64,000 nt of DNA from Bufo bufo (taxonomy: Eukaryota > Chordata > Amphibia > Anura > Bufonidae). The stretch's first letter is position 1, and every line of letters starts with the position of its first letter. The stretch is from NCBI RefSeq assembly GCF_905171765.1, contig NC_053390.1, forward strand, positions 162,260,666-162,324,665. Reading direction: 5' to 3'. The notes under the pieces were generated by a model. It had not been told where the DNA came from. It searched no databases and was given only the letters and a program-made list of their open reading frames with translations. A program made the translations under genes and the position numbers. This document shows, piece by piece, positions 10,171 to 21,532 of this stretch.

Positions 10171-10925
10171 CCACATATTGTCATTCTTGACAGTGGTAAA
10201 ACCGAGTCAAAAAATTCATTTTTATTTATGAAAAATGACCAAATTTACCAAAAATGTTAAAAATTAGCAAATTTCCAAATTTACATTTCTCTACTTTTAT
10301 AATAGATTAGTATTACCTCCAAAAATAGTTATTACTTTACATTACCCATATGTCTACTTCATGTTTGGATCATTTTGTAAAAGACATTTTCTTTTTAGGG
10401 GACGTTAGAAAGTTTAGGGTACTTTCCCACTAGCGGCAGGACGGATCCGACAGGCTGTTCACCTTGTCGGATCCGTCCTGCCGCTATTTCGCCGTGCCTC
10501 CGGACTGCCGCTCCGTCCCCATTGACTATAATGGGGACGGGGGCGGAGCTCCGGCGCAGCACGGCAGAAGGCTGTGGGACTAAAAGTACTGCATGTCCAA
10601 CTTTTTAGTCCGGCGGCCTCTCGCTATGCTGCGCCGGAGCTCCCTGCAATCGGGTCTCCGTCACAGCAGCAGGCTCTCTCCCTCCCTCCTGCTGAAACAG
10701 CGCTGACCGTGGAACTTCAAGCATTAAATGCAACGGCATTGGTGATTTCACCGACACCGGCGCATGCAGCAGGGGTCCGGCTATCAAGGACTGCCGGAAC
10801 CCTGCCGCGGATAGGGCGGGCGCATCTCCTGCACCCGTCCGATCACAGCGCCGTTCATGTACGGCGCTGGTCCTTAAGTCACGGACATCTGTGCCGTACA
10901 TGTAAGGAACTTAAGGTGAACTCCA
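10171..10925 (+). repeat. AT-rich TTAA-type element, fragment, interrupted by a MITE
   Basis: 10171-10416 matches the AT-rich family seen at 21.8, 39.0, 45.5 and 48.8 kb (shared 'tcatttttatttat', 'gtctacttcatgtttggatcattttg'). 10655-10925 resembles its GC-rich right end (compare 23270-23350). Between them, 10417-10650 is part of a hydrophobe-like foldback MITE ('cactagcgg', then a palindrome around 'cggatccgtcctgccgc'). The element's left terminus is missing. Confidence 0.6.
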
Positions 10926-11569
10926 TTGTCAGAGTCTACAAGTGGAAGCTGCATTTAGCTGCATTTAGGAAAATTATGTTACCTTCATAAAGAAAAGAGA
11001 AAAATAAACGGGAGAAGTAAAAGAACATTAGAGAACATTATGTCATTTCTAAACAAAGCAAAAGCCACAATGGAGGTAGTAGACGTACTGTACTTAAAGA
11101 GACCAAAGAGCTCAGAGGAACTGTCTCTTGAAAATAATACAGCCAGATGACACCGCAATGATTCATATTTCATTGTACTTTTCTATATGCAAAACAAGCA
11201 TGATGATATTGCAGAGTTTTTTCAATGCTTAGGCTATGTTCACACCTTGGATTATTTCTGCTGCAGACACGGTGCTGTGGATCAGCACAAAGATTAGCCT
11301 CATAGTCACTTATGGGGCTAATCTTCGGGTTTTCCGCAGGGATTTTTTGACAAATAAGTAACATTCAAAAAATTTCTGATGTAAACTCCAAATCCCTATC
11401 AACCTGGTTTTTCATACAAGCTTTAAAATCTTATTTATATAGTACTGACATATTCTGCTGCTTTGTAGACAGGTTATGGATATGAAGTACCCAGAGAAGC
11501 AGGACAAGTACCCACAAAGTCCCTGTAGAGGTTGCCCCTAGTCAAATTGTAACCTAGGCTTTTAGTACT
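10926..11569. other. No gene seen; MITE fragment at 11233-11345
   Basis: Mostly unique-looking AT-rich DNA. 'ttaggctatgttcacacc' at about 11229 resembles the end of the Harbinger-type MITEs found elsewhere here, and palindromic 'gattagcc...ggctaatc' follows. No second terminus is found. Confidence 0.4.
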
Positions 11570-11960
11570 ACAAGGCAATGGTCAGGGAAGTAATTACAGG
11601 GGTGCAGCGGTTGTAGGATACTCTACTACATAGGAAATCCATGGCACAAGATGACTGAGGGCCGTTGCAGATTTTGAATAAAAGCTTTATGAAGGGACCT
11701 GACATATCTGTTTTAGTTAATAATTGTCTTGAGTTTCCTATGAAATAACACTCCTGGAGCAAAAACTGTATGTTGTGCAGTTCTGTTATTCCTCTTAAAA
11801 ATGTAGGAATAAATTGACAACTGATCAGTACCATTCACCTTGTCAAAGAGGTGTGCCCCTGCCAAGTCTGAAATAGTCAGCACTGATTGGACAGTGTCAA
11901 ATTATGTAGAACACCAATCAGTGACATCCAGTTGCCTATTTAAGTGTTCTTGCATGGCAA
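11570..11960. repeat. Interspersed noncoding repeat
   Basis: Contains short self-complementary blocks ('ctgaaatagtcagcactgattggacagtgtcaaat') and resembles a noncoding repeat I associate with frog genomes. An 88-codon minus-strand frame through it has no domain and I do not treat it as a gene. Confidence 0.35.
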
Positions 11961-12130
11961 GACCACTTACTGTTATCTCACATATATTTTCTTATTATTA
12001 TAGCCAAATTTACCAATTTACCACCCTAAATCATCCCACAGTTTTTACACTACATAGACAGTAATATATCGAAAGGTAATGTGGTGAACATCCCTTGACA
12101 TAAGTAATCAGACTTTTTACTTAGTACTTA

Positions 12131-12415
12131 GGCTATTTTCACAATTGCGGCAGTGTGATCCGGCAAGCAGTTCCGTCGTCGGAACTGCCTGCCGGATCCG
12201 CCGATCTGGATGTGACTGAAAGCATTTGTGAGACGGATCCGGATGCGCATCCGTCTCACAAATGCATTGCAAGAACGGATCCTTCTCTCCGCTTGTCATG
12301 CAGACAGACGGATCCGTCTTGTATCTTTTTTCACATTTTTACCGGTCTGCGCAGGAAGGACGGATCCGGCATTCCGGTATTTTGAATGCCGGATCCGGCA
12401 CTAATACATTCCTAT
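12131..12415. mobile_element. Harbinger-type MITE, right end missing
   Basis: Starts after TTA with GGCTATTTTCACAATTGCGG, the terminus shared with the MITEs at 13173 and 18569. The interior has 'cggatccg' palindromes. It is truncated before the Tc1 relic. Confidence 0.55.
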
Positions 12416-12444
12416 GATGAAAAATGCATCAAGTTTTTATTAAG

Positions 12445-13130
12445 AATATCTCTGTACTTTGTTCCACACAGTTTTTCCTCAACCCTGACCAGTCTCCCTG
12501 CCTTAGCTGCTAAGGCACACCCCCACAGCATGAGGCTGCCACCACCATGCTTTACTGTAGGGATGGTATTGGACAGGTGATGAGCAGTGCCTAGTTTCCT
12601 TCAGACACAATGCTTAGAATTAAAGCCAAAAATTTCAACCTTGGTTTCATCAGACCAGAGAATCTTGTTTCTTTCAGTTTGAGAGTCCTTTAGGTGATTT
12701 TTTGCAAATGCCAGATGGGCTTTCATGTGTCCTTTTTCTGAGGAGAAGCTTATTTCTGGCCACTCTGTCATAAAGCCCAGATTGGTGGAGTGCTCCAGTG
12801 ATGGTTGACCTTCTTGAGGGTTCTCCCATCTGCACACAGGATCTTTGGAGCACAACCAGAGTGACCACTGGGTTCTTGGTCACCTCTCCTACCAAGGCCC
12901 TTCTTCCTTAGTTTGGTGGGGTAGCCAGCTCTAGAAAGAGTCCTAGTTGTTCCAATCATCTTTCATTTAGGAATTATGGAGGTCACTCTGGGCTGCTCAG
13001 GAGGCCTGACTAGAGATTTGTGTACCTTCAGTAACAAGCACCAATAAGGTTTTTTGGGGGGGAAAATCTCTGATCAATCTCTTGGCCAACTTTTTTGTGA
13101 AAAAAAACTTTTTCCATGCCTACTTGTAAT
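12445..13130 (-). pseudogene. Tc1/mariner transposase relic
   Basis: Minus-strand frames contain HMKAHLAFAKNHLKDSQTER then KILWSDETKVEIFGFNSKH. The WSDE..VEIFG block holds the second catalytic aspartate of Tc1 transposases, and GCAPKILCADGRT sits upstream. The downstream HGGGSLMLWG-type block is still visible at 12500-12560 in another frame. Several frames and stops are involved, so the gene is dead. Tc1 transposases cut and paste at TA sites. No terminal repeats were located. Confidence 0.8.
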
Positions 13131-13172
13131 AGGGATCTAAATTCTGGTACATCACAGTTGGATCTTTTTTTA

Positions 13173-13623
13173 GGCTACTTTCACATTAGCATTTTTGCAG
13201 ATCCGTCATGGATCTGCAGAAACGCTTCCGTTACAATAATACAACCGCATGCATCCGTCATGAACGGATTCGGTTGTATTATGTCTTCTATAGCCATGAA
13301 GGATGCGTTATGAACACCATTGAAAGTCAATGGGGGACGGATCCGTTTTCTATTGTGTCAGAGAAAACTGATCCATCCCCATTGACTTACATTGTGTGTC
13401 AGGTCTTGCTCCGCACCACATGGCAGACAGAAAAACGCTGCAGCGTTTTGGTGTCCGCCTCCAGAGCGGAATGGTGACTGAACGGAGGCAAACTGATGCA
13501 TTCTGAGTGGATCCTTTTCCATTCAGAATGCATTAGGGCAAAACTGATCCATTTTGGACCGCTTCTAAGAGCCCATGATGGATCTCAGAAACTGAAAGCC
13601 AAAACGCTAGTGTGAAAGTAGCC
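13173..13623. mobile_element. PIF/Harbinger-type MITE (451 bp)
   Basis: Ends GGCTACTTTCACATTAGC and GCTAGTGTGAAAGTAGCC are inverted copies. Both flanks are TTA (13170-13172, 13624-13626), the 3-bp TWA duplication of PIF/Harbinger elements. No ORF. Confidence 0.75.
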
Positions 13624-14110
13624 TTAAACGCTCATATATAGTTATATCCTCTAGTTGTTCACAAGCTTCCTCTAAATAGTATACCTTAGATAATAACATA
13701 ATATTTCCCCCTTTGTGTGCCGGCTTCACAATTACATCTTGTTGTTGACCTAAAGGGGTTGTCCAGGCTTTTACTATTGATGATCTATCCTCAGGATAGG
13801 TCATCAATATCAGATTGGCAGCCACGCCAATCAGCTATATGAGGAGACAGCGTTCGCAGTGCACACGTGCCATCTCCCTTCTCTCTTCCTGTTCACCTCT
13901 GCTGTCTATGGCACTACAGACCACAGCAGAGTCTCCTCAAACAGCTGATTGGCGGGGGTGCCGGGTGTCGGACCCCCGCTGATCTGATATTGATGACCTA
14001 TCCCGAGGATAGATCATCAATAGTAAAAGCCTGGACAACCCCTTTAACAATTTTAAAGCTTTTTCTTCATCCCTGAGTCAAGTGGTGTTATCCTGAGTCC
14101 AGTGGGTGGT
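13624..14110 (-). pseudogene. Penelope-like RT relic, split by a MITE
   Basis: On the minus strand 13751-13624 reads DVIVKPAHKGGNIMLL, then YYLEEACEQLEDITIYERL. This is the 'VIKPADKGG' block at the start of the reverse transcriptase domain of Penelope-like elements. The expected preceding residues (DEEKALK) are readable at about 14100-14050, beyond a 294-bp MITE. Only this small block survives, with MITEs on both sides. Confidence 0.7.
13752..14045. mobile_element. Palindromic MITE (about 294 bp)
   Basis: AAAGGGGTTGTCCAGGC at the left is inverted at the right (gcctggacaacccctttaa). Long arms pair through 'gatctatcctcaggatag' and 'atcaatatcag'. A half copy is at 52508-52622. The duplication is unclear (TA or TTAA). 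Confidence 0.8.
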
Positions 14111-14274
14111 TTCACTCACTGACTGGCAGCCGTCTCTGTTTGATCTTGCATACAGAGGTAGCAGTCAATCAATGAGTAGGATCTGCTCAGTTTCTCCTTA
14201 ACTATAACCAGCTCCCACAGATAGGAACAAATGTTCAAAATGATATGTTACCATTAAAGAGCTTGATCTACGAA

Positions 14275-14655
14275 AAATAATCTACATTTTTTAAACCAAC
14301 ACCTGGATCTGAATACTTTTGCAATTGTATGTAATTAAAAATGTATTATAGCGACTGAGTTATTCACTGAAATGTATCTGTATAGCTCCACCTGCTGTTT
14401 TCCCTTTCTCATAAATTCTCTGTCCCGCTCACTGAGATTGACATACGTGTTCGGTTCCATCCTTCAAATGCCACCTGCTGCAGCAGAAATACACACCCTT
14501 CTGAGAAAGGTCACATCCCCTGAGCTGCCAGCTTGAAATAAATCTAGAACACCAATTGCAGCAATCAATGCTCATATCTCTGGATCCATGTGAGGTACAG
14601 GGCTAGTTTAAGTTTGTTACAAAGAGACTGTCATGTGCTACATGATGTCAGATTT
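14275..14655. repeat. Interspersed repeat, same family as 32962-33285
   Basis: Shares 'aatgtatctgtatagct.cacctgctgttt' and 'ccatgtgaggtacagggctagtt' with 33080-33200, and its 3' end with 48570-48640. Noncoding, probably a MITE. Confidence 0.6.
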
Positions 14656-14940
14656 TCAATGTTTACAGTAACTCCTAGAGAATCATAGAATTAGATAGAA
14701 GAAATAGACACATAAAATACATAAATTCAAATAACATAAAACATTATTAGGATAAAAAAAATTGTGAAGCCATAGCAAAATGTGGATTGTATTACGGCTG
14801 GATTTTTCCAATAATTTTTGTTGCAGATATAAAACAAAAACTGTGAGGATTTGAAAACCCTATTCAGATATATTGTACTGGACTGGACTTTGTTGTGCAA
14901 ATTCAGTATTAAAGCACCTGATAATGCCAGAGATATCTAT

Positions 14941-15703
14941 CATATTTTCGGACTATAAGATGCACATTTTTCCCAAAACAATGGGGGAAAAGTGGCCGGG
15001 GCGTCTTATAGTCTGAATGCTAATGACCACTTCTATTATGGCATCAGCGTCAGGACGTAGTGCACTTATTCGCGAATCATGACCTGACGGTATGTGCTAT
15101 CAGGTCACGGTACACAGCAGGACCCAGAAGAAGTGATGGAGCAGTGTGTCCTGGTTCTGCAGCGCTGTCCGGAGCAAACAAGGTAAGTTTATTTATTTAT
15201 TTTTGTAACGTCTGATCTGAGGTCTTATGGGGGCTGGGAGGTGTGATCTAAGGCTGATAGGTTCTGATTGGGGGTTTGATATGAGTCTGTTGGGGGCTGA
15301 TCTGAGGCTTATGGGAATTGGGGGGTCCAATCTGAGGCTGATTGGGTCTGATCTGAGGTTTATTGGGAGTCTGATCTGAGTCTGATGGGGTTTGATCTGA
15401 AGCTGATGGGGGCTGGAGGTTCTGATGGGGGTCTGATCTGAGGCTGATCAAGGCTGGTGGTCTGATGGGTGGCTAATCTGAGGTGGAAGGAGGCTGGGGG
15501 GTCTGATGGAAGGCTGATGGAGAATGGGGGTTTGGTTTGGGGGTCTGATCTGAGATTTGGAGGTCTGATGAGGGTCTGATCTGAGGTCTGATGAAAAATG
15601 GGGATCTCACTTGGGGTCCGCTCTGAGGTCTGATGGAAAATATTTTGTTTATTATTTTCCTCCTCCAAATCCTAGGTGAATCTCATAGTCCAAAAATATG
15701 GTA
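14941..15703. mobile_element. MITE-like element with an internal minisatellite
   Basis: The left end 'atattttcggactataagatgcac' is inverted at the right as 'gtgaatctcatagtccaaaaatat'. The interior (15200-15640) is a degenerate tandem of 'gggtctgatctgaggctgatg'. The duplication is not clear. Confidence 0.65.
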
Positions 15704-16527
15704 ATACTTGTAGTGTATGCTAGATAATCAGGAACCACAATGTTAAAGCATGTCTAGTTCCTCATATGGATCATTTTCTTCTAAGGTCAACCTAGTCTCT
15801 ATTTCATCCATATACAAATAAAGCAAAATGACATTGTATTAGTATTTGCATTCATACATTTCTTGAAGAAAACATACTTACAGTTCACTAATCTAATATT
15901 TGGATGATGCCATATATTTTTTTGTTTTACAGTGGAAAGCTCTTTTGCTTAGTAAACCATTTCTAGACATTATAAAGAGGCTTTCAACTTCAAGGCACAA
16001 TGATATTCAAAATGGTCTAAATAATTGATGTTTAGAAAATGAAGACTCTCATTTTACCTCTTCTAATGAAGTGGAGAAAATGAAAGATGAACATAATAAA
16101 AAGGAAATGAGATACCCTTTGTACAGTGGCTACAATATATTATTGTAGAGATTGTAATTACCTGAATGCTTATTTTTCTATAAGTAGTAATTTTTTAAAC
16201 ATGTTTCAGAAACATTTACATTATGCTTAGTTGAAAAGGGTAAAATCCTCTATGAATTATGAAGTGTTTGAAGGGGGTCACACAGTAGACTAGAGGGACA
16301 ATAGTAATTAATTTAAAATGTCATTTCGAAGTCTAAGTTAATGTCTATCTTGTGAAAAAGACGCTCAGTCAAAGGTTGACATCAACTTAATATATCATGA
16401 TTTTGACCATTTTTCTTTTGCAAGATGTAACACAGAATAAAGGATACAGGTAAGCTGTCCAGCAAATTTTATTGAACAGAAGTGTAGCATTCTAGGGATT
16501 ATAAGAGGTGACTGAAATCCATAAGTA
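15704..16527. other. No feature recognised
   Basis: AT-rich, unique-looking sequence on both strands; no ORF, repeat or RNA gene that I can support. Confidence 0.5.
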
Positions 16528-16979
16528 GCAAGGGGCAGTGGTGTAGCGTGGGGGAGGCCGGGAGGGCCGTTGCCCCGGGCGCAAAACTGCAGGGAGCGCC
16601 AGCAGGGCCACACTGCCAATTAGGCAAGGTGAGGCGTTCGCCTCAGGTGGCGCGGCCCTGGTGACAAGTGGGGGGCAGCAGCAGGGCACAGGGAGATGAG
16701 TGCTTCCATTGTGGAAGAGCTCATCTGCATAGTCATCTGTATCGTCGTCCTCAGGACAGCGATACAGATGGATGTGCTGTGGCAGGGCCGGGGAGGGAGA
16801 GGCGTCTCCCTACCCCGTTCTTCTGATAGGCTGCAGGCGTGACGTCATCGCGCCGCCTGAGCCGTACAGTGCAGGACACAGGCCGGAAGAGGTCTACTTC
16901 GCATTGCTGCCAGCCTGATGGAGGTAAGTATAAGTGTTTATTTTTTTTATATATTGTACAATACGAAGAGGAGGGTACG

Positions 16980-17857
16980 GGAGCACTTGTTACTGGCACA
17001 TGATTGGGGGGGCACTTGCTACTGGCACATTATTGGGGGGCATCTATGGGGAGGGCACTTGTTACTGGCACATGATTAGGGGGATCTATGGGGGCACTTC
17101 TTACTGGCACACGATTGGGGGGACATCTATGGGGGTACTTCTTACTGGCACATTATTCGGGAGCATCTATGGGGGCACTTATTGGCACATTATTGGGGGC
17201 ACTGTGGGGGCATCTATGGGGGCACTTCTTACTGGCACATTATTGGGGGGCACTATGGGGGCAATTCCTACTGGCACATTATTGGGTGGCACTATGGGGG
17301 CATCTACTGATGCCACAAAGAAGGGGTATTTTTATATAGGGGGCACTATGGGGAAGGGGGGAGAGGAACACTATGGGGGCTTCTACTGAGGCCACAAAGA
17401 AGGGGTATTTTATATGGGGGCTCTGTATAGGGGCATTTTATACTGGGACACATTATGGTGGGTACTATGGGGAAGGGGGGGAAAGGAGTACTATGGGGTC
17501 ATCTACGGGGGCACTAAGAAGGGGTATTTTATACTTGCAAATTATGGGGGACACTGAGGGTATCTACTGGGGCACTATATATGGCACTTTTTAAAAGGTA
17601 CATTATGGGGGGCACTAGAAGGAAGGGGGTAGAGGAGCACTATGGGGGCATTTACTGGGGGCACTAGATAGGGGTATTTTATACTGGCACATTATGGGGG
17701 CACTATGGGGACATTAGCTGAACTGGGGGCATTAAAAGAGGGTATTTTTGTACTTCTGGGGCACAGTGGGGACATGTTGGGGGCACTGTAGGAGCACTAT
17801 TACTACCATGTGTGCTCTAGCTGAGAATTATTACTATTTGTGGGACTTTTGGGAGCA
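16980..17857. repeat. Minisatellite built on 'gggggcactatgggggcatctactgg'
   Basis: Degenerate tandem of 25-50 bp units with 'ggggcact', 'tactggcacattat' and 'gggggcatctat'. It resumes briefly after the LINE (19580-19720). The open frames through it (MGALLTGTLLGG-type) are products of the repeat. Confidence 0.85.
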
Positions 17858-19575
17858 CTATGACACTTTTCGCAGATGACACTAAACTGTGTAAAGTAAT
17901 TAACACTGAAGAGGACAGTATACTACTACAGAGGGATCTGGATAGATTGGAGGCTTGGGCAGATAAGTGGCAGATGAGGTTTAACACTTACAAATGTAAA
18001 GTTATGCACATGGGAAGGAATAATGCAAGTCACCCGTACATACTAAATGATAAAACACTAGGTAACACTGACATGGAAAAGGATCTAGGAATTTTAATAA
18101 ACAGCAAACTAAGCTGCAAAAACTAGTGTCAGGCGGCTGCTGCCAAGGCCAATAAGATAATGGGTTGCATCAGAATGGGCATAGATGCCCGTGATAAGAA
18201 CATAGTCCTACCATTTTACAAATCGCTAGTCAGACCACACATGGAGTACTCTGTACAGTTCTGGGCTCCTGTAAACAAGGCAGACATAGTAGTGCTGGAG
18301 AAGGTCCAGAGGAGGGCAACTAAAGTAATAACTGGAATGGGGCAACTACAGTACCCTGAAAGATTATCAAAATTAGGGTTATTCACTTTAGAAAAAAGAC
18401 GACTGAGGGGAGATCTAATTAATATGTATAAATATATCAGGGGTCAGTACAGAGATCTATCCCATCATCTATTTATCCCCAGGACTGTGACTGTGACGAG
18501 GGGACATCCTCTGCGTCTGGAGGAAAGAAGGTTTGTACACAAACATAGAAAAGGATTCTTTACGGTAAGGGCTCTTTCACACTTGCGTTCTTTTCTTCCG
18601 GCATAGAGTTCCGTCGTCGGGGCTCTATGCCGGAAGAATCCTGATCAGTTTTATCCTAATGCATTCTGAATGGAGAGAAATCCGTTCAGGATGCATCAGG
18701 ATGTCTTCAGTTCCGGACCGGAACGTTGAAATCCTGAACACTTGCCGCAAGGCCAGATCCGGAATTAATGCCCATTGAAAGGCATTAATCCGGATCCGGC
18801 CTTAAGCTAAACGTCGTTTCGGCGCATTGCCGGATCCGACGTTTAGCTTTTTCTGAATGGTTACCATGGCTGCCAAGACGCTAAAGTCCTGGCAGCCATG
18901 GTAAAGTGTAGTGGGGAGCGGGGGAGCAGTATACTTACCGTCCGTGCGGCTCCCCGGGCGCCCCACGCTCATGGATGACGTGTCGCATGGATCACGTCAT
19001 CCATGCGCATGGGGCGCCCTGACGTCATTCTGGAGCGCCCCAGGAGCCGCACGGACTGTAAGTATACTGCTCCCCCGCTCCCCACTACTACTATGGCAGC
19101 CAGGACTTTAATAGCGTCCTGGGTGCCATAGTAACACTGAACGCATTTTGAAGACGGATTTTAGTTCACTTGCGTTTTTCCGGATCCGGCGTGTGATTCC
19201 GGCAAATGGAGTACACGCCGGATCCGGACAACGCAAGTGTGAAACCAGCCTAAGAGCAGTGAGACTATGGAACTCTCTGTCTGAGGAGGTGGTGATGGTG
19301 AGTACAATAAAGGAATTCAAGAGGGGTCTGGATGTATTTCTGGAGCGTAATAATATTACAGGCTATAGCTACTAGAGAGGGGTCGTTGATCCAGGGAGTT
19401 ATTCTGATTGCCTGATTGGAGTCGGGAAGGAATTTTTTATTCCCCTAAAGTGGGGAAAATTGGCTTCTACCTCACAGGGTTTTTTTTTTGCCTTCCTCTG
19501 GATCAACTTGCAGGATAACAGGTCGAACTGGATGGACAAATGTCTTTTTTCGGCCTTATGTACTATGTTACTATT
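17858..19575 (+). pseudogene. CR1/L2-type LINE, 3' part of RT, interrupted by a MITE
   Basis: The frame starts inside RT at FADDTKL, the catalytic aspartate box. It continues with LGILINSKL, a TAG at 18124-18126, then PFYKSLVRPHMEYSVQFWAP, EKVQRRATK and LEKRRLRGDLINMYKY. These are conserved blocks of CR1/L2 RT C-termini. After FFTVR a MITE intervenes (18569-19250), and the coding resumes with RLWNSLSEEV to a stop at 19373-19375. The 3' end is AT-rich with a 'tactatgttacta' tail. The 5' truncation is typical of LINE insertion. It belongs to a different family from the CR1 at 54.7 kb. Confidence 0.85.
18569..19250. mobile_element. Harbinger-type MITE (682 bp) inside the LINE
   Basis: Ends GGGCTCTTTCACACTTGCG and CGCAAGTGTGAAACCAGCC are inverted. 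Flanks are TAA (18566-18568, 19251-19253). The interior is a long foldback: 'taccatggctgcca' against 'tatggcagccagg', and matching blocks around 'gcggctccccgggcgcccc'. Confidence 0.8.
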
Positions 19576-20236
19576 ACTGTGGGGGCACCTTGGCACAGTA
19601 TCAGTTTACTATTATTTTTGGGGATGTTATGTTTACACTATTAGTGTCAGGGGAACTATTTACTGGGCGCATTTATTTTAGGTCAGTGTGTGCCAATAAT
19701 TATTGAAGGGGCATTATCTGTGTGGCACTTGTATTATCAGAGGATTATCAGGATGATTTGTTCAGAAGATGGAAGGATAATGGAAAAGTAGTAAACAAAG
19801 ATTTTTTTTTGTCAAACTGCAGAGACAAGAAATGGCTGAAAAATGGTGGTTTGGTCTGAAGGTCTGAAAGGAGAAGATGAGGAAAGAGAACATCTACTGT
19901 ACATCAAAGGAGACATCACTGGATGTAAGAGGTATAGGGCGCTGTATTACCCTGTATGTTCTGCAGTGATGGGAGGGTGGATATAGAATTTGGCCCACAC
20001 TGTAGCAGCCTGGCCCTAGACTTCAGGTCACACTGTGCGTGTTCTGAATTCTGAGGGCTCACACCCATTTACCACATTATCTGTACTCAGAGAGTTATCT
20101 CTGTGTTATCTTTGGTGTTACGTTAAGTGATGTCTACTATATTTTCTGTGAAAAGGAACGTGGCCACAGGTTGGGGGGGCGCAATACTTGGCTTGCCCTG
20201 GGTGCTTGCAACCCACTCTACGCCACTGGCAAGGGG

Positions 20237-21325
20237 CAGAGATGTAAAGGAGGCTGACAGCAGTGCGCAGAAATCAGCCTGTCATACTTGTCATAGTCCA
20301 TTGCTCAATAGGAGCGCTGTGAAGATAACAGTGTCATATGATTAATCACTGAAGAAAAGGAATGCAGCACAACTGATAGTTTTAACAAGATTTATTAGTT
20401 CTTTTACTATATATATAAAAAACTTTTGAATATAATGCAATGAAAGTTACCTTTTAGAAAAAACTATTATAGGCATACTGTATGTGGAAATTAAGCAATT
20501 ACTAGTCCAAAAGAGTATTTGTAAACAATGATAACTGTGTGGATTAAGTCTTGTATTCATTAAAACTCAGTCTGCAATACTGTAGGGGTTAATCTTCTGC
20601 ACTGTGAGCAGTTGCATGGCTGTGTCCAATTGCTAATCTGCCGCACCTATATACTGTAAACCTGGCTGTTTTATTCAGTGGTTGTCGGAGCAATAGGTCT
20701 CTACAGATCCTGCCAGGCTCTCTGGTCCGCTTGACCATGTCAAAGAGCTATATCTGTTTGACTGTATACAGTTGTCTGTCTGTCTCCTGAACTCTGATTC
20801 TATGCCGTCTGACTTGACCTGTGCCTGTTCACTGTGCTGACCCTGAGCCGCTTTCCCTGACCTCGGTCTGTTTCCTGACTATGAGTATGGCCCGACCCAT
20901 TGGTGTTCTGCACCAGTGTCTCTGACTCCCGTGGTTCAGCTGCCAACTACACTGGGATTATTCCAAGATGTAGCAACCAGATGGCTCCCCTGCTAAGAAG
21001 GCCAGATCTCTGTATAGGGGTTAAAGGGTGAAAACCAAGGGAATGCCAGGACAACGCCTTCAGGAATAGTCCAAAGTCAAATCAGTTAGTTTGGACAGTG
21101 GATCCACATCCATTGTTCCTTACAGACCCCTTAAAGACAAAAGGTACAGAGATGCAAATATAGGAGAATGGTCACTAAACAGTCCATGGTCAAATACAGT
21201 AGCAAGCAAGGAGGAGGGAAAGAGTAGCAAGCTGGGACAAAAAACAAGAATACTCATAAAATGCTCAGAGTAATCTAGCTTACACAGGAACCAGGTTGAA
21301 AGTAATAGCTGTCATTGAATAATCT
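20237..21325. other. No gene; possible degenerate LTR at 20620-21120
   Basis: 20620-21120 has a composition usual in amphibian Gypsy LTRs ('ctgacctcggtctgtttcctgactatg', 'cttgacctgtgcctgttc'), but no termini or duplication were found. The rest is featureless. Confidence 0.3.
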
Positions 21326-21329
21326 CATA

Positions 21330-21532
21330 GTTGGGCAGCATGGTGGCTAAGTGGTAGGTTCGAATCCGACCAAGGACAACATCTGCATGGAGTTTGTATG
21401 CTCTACCCATGTCTGCGTGGGTTTCCTACTAGTATTCTGGTTTCCTCCCATACTCCAAAGACATGCTGATAGGGAACTTAGATTGTGAGCCCCATTGGGG
21501 ACAACTTGATGCTAATGTCTGTAAAGTGCTGC
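21330..21532 (+). mobile_element. tRNA-derived SINE (left part; the rest is at 24196-24242)
   Basis: Contains a pol III A-box-like TGGCTAAGTGG (21344-21354) and B box GGTTCGAATCC (21357-21367), followed by the SINE body 'gtttcctcccatactccaaagacatgctgatagg' and 'ttgtgagccccattggggac'. The boxes are only a few bases apart, so the usual spacer is deleted and promoter activity is doubtful. The 3' end (agcgctatataag, then aaataaataaatag) lies at 24196-24242, past an LTR insertion. Confidence 0.75.

Larger units (their letters stand above)
16536..20228. mobile_element. hAT-type element (3.7 kb) carrying nested insertions
   Basis: Ends CAGTGGTGTAGCGTGGG and CCACTCTACGCCACTG are inverted repeats with the CAG..CTG pattern of hAT elements. 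Flanks are the exact 8-bp duplication GCAAGGGG (16528-16535, 20229-20236). No transposase is found, so it is non-autonomous. The interior is a GC-rich block, a minisatellite, a CR1/L2 LINE fragment with its own MITE, and an AT-rich tail. Confidence 0.9.

Noticed and set aside
11568..11834. 88-codon minus-strand frame as a gene
   Set aside because: No domain, within a dispersed noncoding repeat.
16934..17594. Glycine-, leucine- and threonine-rich frames
   Set aside because: They are translations of the 'gggggcactatggggg' minisatellite.
21344..21367. A genuine tRNA gene from the A and B boxes
   Set aside because: The boxes are too close, no cloverleaf forms, and the following sequence is a SINE body.
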